From positions 1 to 9,698 of the forward strand of contig CAMLOA010000038.1 of assembly GCA_946481445.1 (NCBI GenBank): a stretch of 9,698 bases of DNA. Reading direction: 5' to 3'. The notes under the pieces are model-generated. The model searched no databases and was not told where the DNA came from. It worked only from the letters and a program-made list of their open reading frames with translations. Both the position numbers and the translations under genes were made by a program. The DNA comes from an uncultured Devosia sp. (GTDB taxonomy: Bacteria; Pseudomonadota; Alphaproteobacteria; Rhizobiales; Devosiaceae). Below, piece by piece: positions 6,509 to 9,698 of this stretch; the stretch's first letter is position 1, and each line of letters begins with the position of its first letter.

Positions 6509-7510
6509 ATGGAATTCGGCATCACCTTCAAAGGCTTCATCGAAGCCGAGCGGGCACGATACCTTGTCCGTGCCGCGGAATATGCCGGCTTCACCTATTG
6601 CTGGTTCTACGACTCCCACATTCTGTGGCGCGACTGCTACGCGGCCATCGCTATGTGCATGGAGCACACGACCAATATGCGATTCGGCCCCCTGGTCACC
6701 AATCCGGATGTCCGCGACTGGTCGGTGGCCGCTTCGATCTTTGGCTCGCTCTCCAAGCAGAGCGGCGGGCGGTTCGATCTTGCGGTCGGGCGCGGCGACA
6801 GCTCCATGCGCGTCATGGGCAAGAAGCCGGCGACGCTGGCGCGCGTGGCAGATTTCATTGCCAAGACCAAGGCCATGGTCCGCGGTGAAGAGGTCAGCTA
6901 TGGCGAAATTCCGGCGGCCGTGAAGTTCCCCTGGGCGGTGGGCCACGAAATGCCCAGCTGGATCGCGGCCTATGGTCCATTGGCCCTGAAGACGGCGGGC
7001 GAGCATGCCGATGGGGTGGTGCTGCAACTGGCCGACCCCGGGCTGTGCAAGTGGTTCACCGATCAATGCATCGAGGCAGGCAAGGCCGCGGGGCGGGACA
7101 TGTCGAACTACCGCTCAATGGCGGCAGCACCGGCCTATTTCGGGGACAAGGCGCGCGCAATCGAAGCCACCAAATGGTTCCCGGCCATGGTGGGCAATCA
7201 CGTGGCTGATATCGTCGAGAAGTATGGGGCAGACAACGACCAAATCCCCAAAAGCCTAACCAGCTACATCGAGAAGCGCCGCGGCTACGACTATTCCAAG
7301 CACGGACAGTCCGACAATCCGTTCCTCGATTTCATCACCCCGGACGTGGTGGAGAACTTCTGCGTCCTCGGTGAGCCCGAGGAGCATATTGCCAAGATGC
7401 ATGCGCTCAAGGCGGCTGGTGTCACCCAGTTCAACATCTATCTCGACAGCGGCGACGAAGAAGAAATCATCGCCAACTACGGGCGGCACGTCATCCCCGC
7501 GTTTCGCTAG
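6509..7510 (+). CDS. LLM-class F420-dependent oxidoreductase (TIGR03842/CPS_4043-like)
   Basis: This is a luciferase-like TIM-barrel protein of 333 aa. Characteristic stretches are MEFGITFKGFIE at the start, WFYDSHILWRD (32-42), EHTTNMRFGPLVTNP (52-66), GGRFDLAVGRGDSSMRVMGKKP (starting at 86), and AAYGPLALKTAGEHADGV (153-170). The wording resembles the subfamily named in TIGRFAMs as F420-dependent oxidoreductase, CPS_4043 family, related to methylenetetrahydromethanopterin reductase. This is from memory and not checked by search. The substrate is unknown, and FMN use cannot be excluded for LLM proteins. Following an F420 salvage cassette and sharing its operator-like element with fgd suggests it consumes the F420H2 made by Fgd. 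It may be transcribed separately or read through from the operon. Confidence 0.85.
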   Translation: MEFGITFKGFIEAERARYLVRAAEYAGFTYCWFYDSHILWRDCYAAIAMCMEHTTNMRFGPLVTNPDVRDWSVAASIFGSLSKQSGGRFDLAVGRGDSSMRVMGKKPATLARVADFIAKTKAMVRGEEVSYGEIPAAVKFPWAVGHEMPSWIAAYGPLALKTAGEHADGVVLQLADPGLCKWFTDQCIEAGKAAGRDMSNYRSMAAAPAYFGDKARAIEATKWFPAMVGNHVADIVEKYGADNDQIPKSLTSYIEKRRGYDYSKHGQSDNPFLDFITPDVVENFCVLGEPEEHIAKMHALKAAGVTQFNIYLDSGDEEEIIANYGRHVIPAFR

Positions 7511-7518
7511 CTGCCTGG

Positions 7519-7548
7519 ATCGTCAGCCGGCCATCACCGGTTGACGAT
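7519..7548. terminator. Hairpin between convergent genes, probable bidirectional terminator
   Basis: ATCGTCAGCCGG (7519-7530), the loop CCATCA, and CCGGTTGACGAT (7537-7548) form a 12-bp stem with one G-U pair. It lies between the stop of the LLM gene and the last codons of the minus-strand hydrolase, whose stop codon falls in the loop. No clear T-tract follows on either strand, so efficient intrinsic termination is not certain. Confidence 0.5.
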
Positions 7549-8370
7549 GGTGCCTGCCAGCACGTCGATCCGCATGCCGTCGAAGGCCGGCGTGATGTGG
7601 CTGGCTGTCTCGGCATCGAGACGCCGATAGTCCAGATCGACATGCATGTCCGTCAGCACGGCCTGACCGGGTCCGAACCGTTCGATCCAGGCCAGTGTCT
7701 CGGGGAGGCTCAGGTGACTTGGATGCGGCGTTGGACGCAGCGCGTCGATGACCCAGACGGCCAGACCGGAAATGGCAGGGAAGGAGGATTCCGGAAAGCC
7801 CGACAGGTCGACGCTATAGGCGAAGTCGGCGACCCGGAAGCCCAGCGAACGAATGCTGCCGTGCTCCTGATCGAACACGCCGAGCACGATGTCCCCTCCT
7901 GGCCCGGCCACGGTGAGGGTCTGCCCCGGGACGATCTCGTGGCCATTGAGAATGGGTGGATAATCGCTGCCCGGGGGCGTGCTGAAGCAGTAGCCGAAGG
8001 CCTCACGCAAACGGTGACCCGTATCGACGTCGAAGTAGACATCGACACGGCGGCGATTGTTCAGCGCCAGCCCGCGCAGGTCATCAATGCCGTGTATGTG
8101 GTCGGCGTGGGCATGGGTGTAGAGAACCGCGTCAACGTGGTCGACCTGGGCGTCGAGAAGCTGCTCGCGGAGGTCGGGGCCGGTATCGATCAGCACACGC
8201 GTCGGCGTCCCCACCCCGTCCGTCCAGCCCTCGATGAGCAGTGAGCAGCGGCGGCGGCGGTTGCGCGGCTCGTGCGGATCGCAGGCCCCCCAAATATTGC
8301 CGATGCGGGGCACGCCACCCGAAGACCCGCACCCCAGTATTGTTGCGATGATCCGCTCCGCCGCGGGCAT
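7534..8370 (-). CDS. MBL-fold metallo-hydrolase, PhnP-like
   Basis: This is a metallo-beta-lactamase-fold hydrolase of 278 aa. The metal-binding motif THAHADHIHGIDDLR (85-99) supplies H86, H88, D90 and H91. Further likely ligands are H170 in DQEHG, D188 in SVDLSG, and histidines near HPSHL (216-220) and DMHVD (241-245). The N-terminus ILGCGSSGGVPRIG is typical of the PhnP/RNase Z-like branch. E. coli PhnP is a cyclic-phosphate phosphodiesterase, but this gene is not in a phosphonate cluster, so the substrate is unknown. The start ATG 8370-8368 lies 3 nt after the tatD stop, and such hydrolases commonly follow tatD in alphaproteobacteria. It is the last gene of the minus-strand operon and ends at the hairpin. 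Confidence 0.88.
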   Translation of the reverse strand: MPAAERIIATILGCGSSGGVPRIGNIWGACDPHEPRNRRRRCSLLIEGWTDGVGTPTRVLIDTGPDLREQLLDAQVDHVDAVLYTHAHADHIHGIDDLRGLALNNRRRVDVYFDVDTGHRLREAFGYCFSTPPGSDYPPILNGHEIVPGQTLTVAGPGGDIVLGVFDQEHGSIRSLGFRVADFAYSVDLSGFPESSFPAISGLAVWVIDALRPTPHPSHLSLPETLAWIERFGPGQAVLTDMHVDLDYRRLDAETASHITPAFDGMRIDVLAGTIVNR

Positions 8371-8373
8371 GAA

Positions 8374-9153
8374 TCAGACCAGTCCGGCTTTCGTGAAAAG
8401 TCGGGAAAAATTGGCGGTTGATTCCGCAGCCAGCTGCTCGAACCCTATTCCACGCACTTCGGCCAGTTTTTCGGCGGTATGGCGGACGAAGCTGGGCTCG
8501 TTGGACTGCCCGCGATGCGGGATGGGCGCAAGGTAGGGCGCGTCGGTTTCCACCAGGTAGCGGTCGGTCGGAACGAAGCCGGCAACCTCGCGGATCTCTT
8601 CGGCATTCTTGAAGGTGATAATGCCGGAGAACGAGACATATCCGCCGAGGGCCAGCGCCCGGCGAGCCAGGTCCGGGCCGGCCGTGAAGCAATGCAGGAC
8701 GAAGGGAAATGCACCCTTCCCGTGCTCCTCTTCGAGGATATCGGCCATGTCCGCATCGGCGGACCGGCTGTGGATAACCAGTGGAAGACCGGTGATACGG
8801 GATGCCGCAATGTGGCGGCGAAGGCCAGTGGCCTGGGCTTCCCGAGGCGCATTGTCATAGAAGTAGTCGAGCCCGGCCTCCCCGATCGCAATGCAGCGGG
8901 GATGGGCGCTCAGCCGCACCAGGTCGTCGACCTGAATGTGCAGTTCCTTGTCGGCGTGATGAGGATGGGTCCCCACCGAGCACCAGACATTGGGGTAGCG
9001 ATCAGCAATGGCGGCGTATGTGGAAAAGTTATCCACATGGGTGGAAATGGTCACCATGCCGGTGACACCGGCAGCCGCGGCCCGCACCATGACGCCATCG
9101 ATGTCGTTGGCGAGTGCCTCGAAGTCCAGATGACAATGGCTGTCGATCAGCAT
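8374..9153 (-). CDS. tatD: TatD-family metal-dependent deoxyribonuclease
   Basis: This is a TatD-family hydrolase of 259 aa, a TIM-barrel metal-dependent 3'-5' DNase family linked to DNA repair and quality control. The ligand set is complete: H6 and H8 in IDSHCHLD, E92 in GEAGLDYFYD, H128 in VIHSR, H154 in VLHCF, and D204 in VETDAPYLAP. The start is ATG 9153-9151, which puts the family's MLIDSHCHLD at the N-terminus. The open frame extends upstream to 9312, but that part overlaps metG and has no homologous look. One nucleotide separates it from the metG stop, so the two are translationally linked. The order metG-tatD-MBL hydrolase is a common bacterial arrangement. Confidence 0.95.
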   Translation of the reverse strand: MLIDSHCHLDFEALANDIDGVMVRAAAAGVTGMVTISTHVDNFSTYAAIADRYPNVWCSVGTHPHHADKELHIQVDDLVRLSAHPRCIAIGEAGLDYFYDNAPREAQATGLRRHIAASRITGLPLVIHSRSADADMADILEEEHGKGAFPFVLHCFTAGPDLARRALALGGYVSFSGIITFKNAEEIREVAGFVPTDRYLVETDAPYLAPIPHRGQSNEPSFVRHTAEKLAEVRGIGFEQLAAESTANFSRLFTKAGLV

Positions 9154-9154
9154 C

Positions 9155-9698
9155 CTATTCGGCCTTGCGCTCGAGGCGGGCGAACACGCCTTGCGGGACT
9201 GGCAGTTCGGTGCCGGCAACCAGGGCGCCTGCCGCCATGGCGTTGACCAGCCCGCGCTCGTCTGCGGGCACGGCCAACTGGTCAAGCAGACGTGCAGCCG
9301 AAGCCGGTACAAAGGCCAGCATAGGTATGGTCAGCCGCCGAACCGTGTCGGCGGTAACGTAGAGCACAGTGGCCATCCTGTTGGGATCGGTCTTCTTTAG
9401 CGCCCATGGTTCCTGCCCGGCAAAGTAATTGTTGGCAGAACTGAGCGCAGACACAATGGCGCCCGTCGCCTCGTGGACCTGTTGTTCGTCCATCGCCTTC
9501 TGCGCCGAGGCGAGTGCTTCACTCACCTCCGCCATCAATGCCTCGTCGGCCTCGGTAAATGGACCTGGAAGCGGGACCTTTGCGTCACAATTCTTGTTGA
9601 TCATCGACAGCGAGCGCTGGGCCAGGTTGCCCAGATTGTTGGCCAGGTCGGCATTGACGCGCAGCACAAGTTTTTCGTGGCTGTAGTCGCCATCATTG
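9155..9698 (-). CDS. metG: Methionyl-tRNA synthetase, C-terminal part (5' end outside window)
   Basis: About 181 codons of the C-terminal part of MetRS are present; the reading frame is open to the window edge (from codon AAT at 9697). The enzyme charges tRNA-Met with methionine. Visible is the anticodon-binding helical domain, starting NDGDYSHEKLVLRVNADLAN and continuing NLGNLAQRSLSMI, then NNYFAGQEPWALKK and the short C-terminal region ending in RLERKAE. The catalytic HIGH and KMSKS motifs lie outside. There is no appended EMAP/Trbp111-type tRNA-binding domain, so this is the short class usual in alphaproteobacteria. It heads the visible part of the metG-tatD-MBL operon. Confidence 0.95.
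   Translation of the reverse strand, partial: NDGDYSHEKLVLRVNADLANNLGNLAQRSLSMINKNCDAKVPLPGPFTEADEALMAEVSEALASAQKAMDEQQVHEATGAIVSALSSANNYFAGQEPWALKKTDPNRMATVLYVTADTVRRLTIPMLAFVPASAARLLDQLAVPADERGLVNAMAAGALVAGTELPVPQGVFARLERKAE

Noticed and set aside
8479..9246. 255-codon plus-strand open frame opposite tatD
   Set aside because: It is antisense to a TatD with every metal ligand intact and has no motifs of its own.
9154..9312. Longer TatD N-terminus
   Set aside because: The extension overlaps metG in another frame. ATG 9153 gives the family N-terminus MLIDSHCHLD and a standard length.

Overview
The window looks like GC-rich chromosomal DNA from an alphaproteobacterium, most likely a member of the Hyphomicrobiales (Devosia-like is a guess). 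This rests on GC-rich third positions, the protein flavour of the housekeeping genes, and the pairings hflX/mazG and metG-tatD-MBL hydrolase.

Layout. The left edge is the 3' end of hflX (+), whose stop codon overlaps that of the convergent mazG (-). A gene-poor stretch of about 500 bp (1302-1802) follows. It holds a perfect 16-bp AT-rich palindrome, a possible small inverted-repeat element, and a 30-bp operator-like element. From 1803 to 7510 runs a compact plus-strand cassette: F420-dependent glucose-6-phosphate dehydrogenase (fgd), F420-0:gamma-glutamyl ligase (cofE), a periplasmic binding protein, a FecCD-type permease and an ABC ATPase. A second luciferase-like (LLM) F420-dependent oxidoreductase comes last. 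A 12-bp-stem hairpin separates it from the minus-strand housekeeping operon metG (partial) > tatD > PhnP-like metallo-beta-lactamase hydrolase.

How the genes work together. The ABC transporter resembles the three-gene transporter that TIGRFAMs curators proposed to import coenzyme F420-0, originally defined in Actinobacteria that keep cofE but lack the rest of F420 biosynthesis. The cassette can be read as a complete salvage-and-use module. The binding protein, permease and ATPase would import F420-0 or a similar deazaflavin. CofE would add glutamates, finishing the cofactor and trapping it in the cell. Fgd would reduce it with glucose-6-phosphate, and the terminal LLM enzyme would spend F420H2. 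No cofC, cofD or fbiC gene is in this window.

The most interesting new observation is regulatory. A 30-bp element (25 of 30 positions identical, in opposite orientation) lies 28-30 nt before the start codons of both fgd and the terminal LLM gene. It is built from three half-sites of the type TTGAYC/GRTCAA at 4-nt spacing, and its core resembles a TetR-family (RutR-like) operator. This suggests one trans-acting regulator controls both ends of the cassette.
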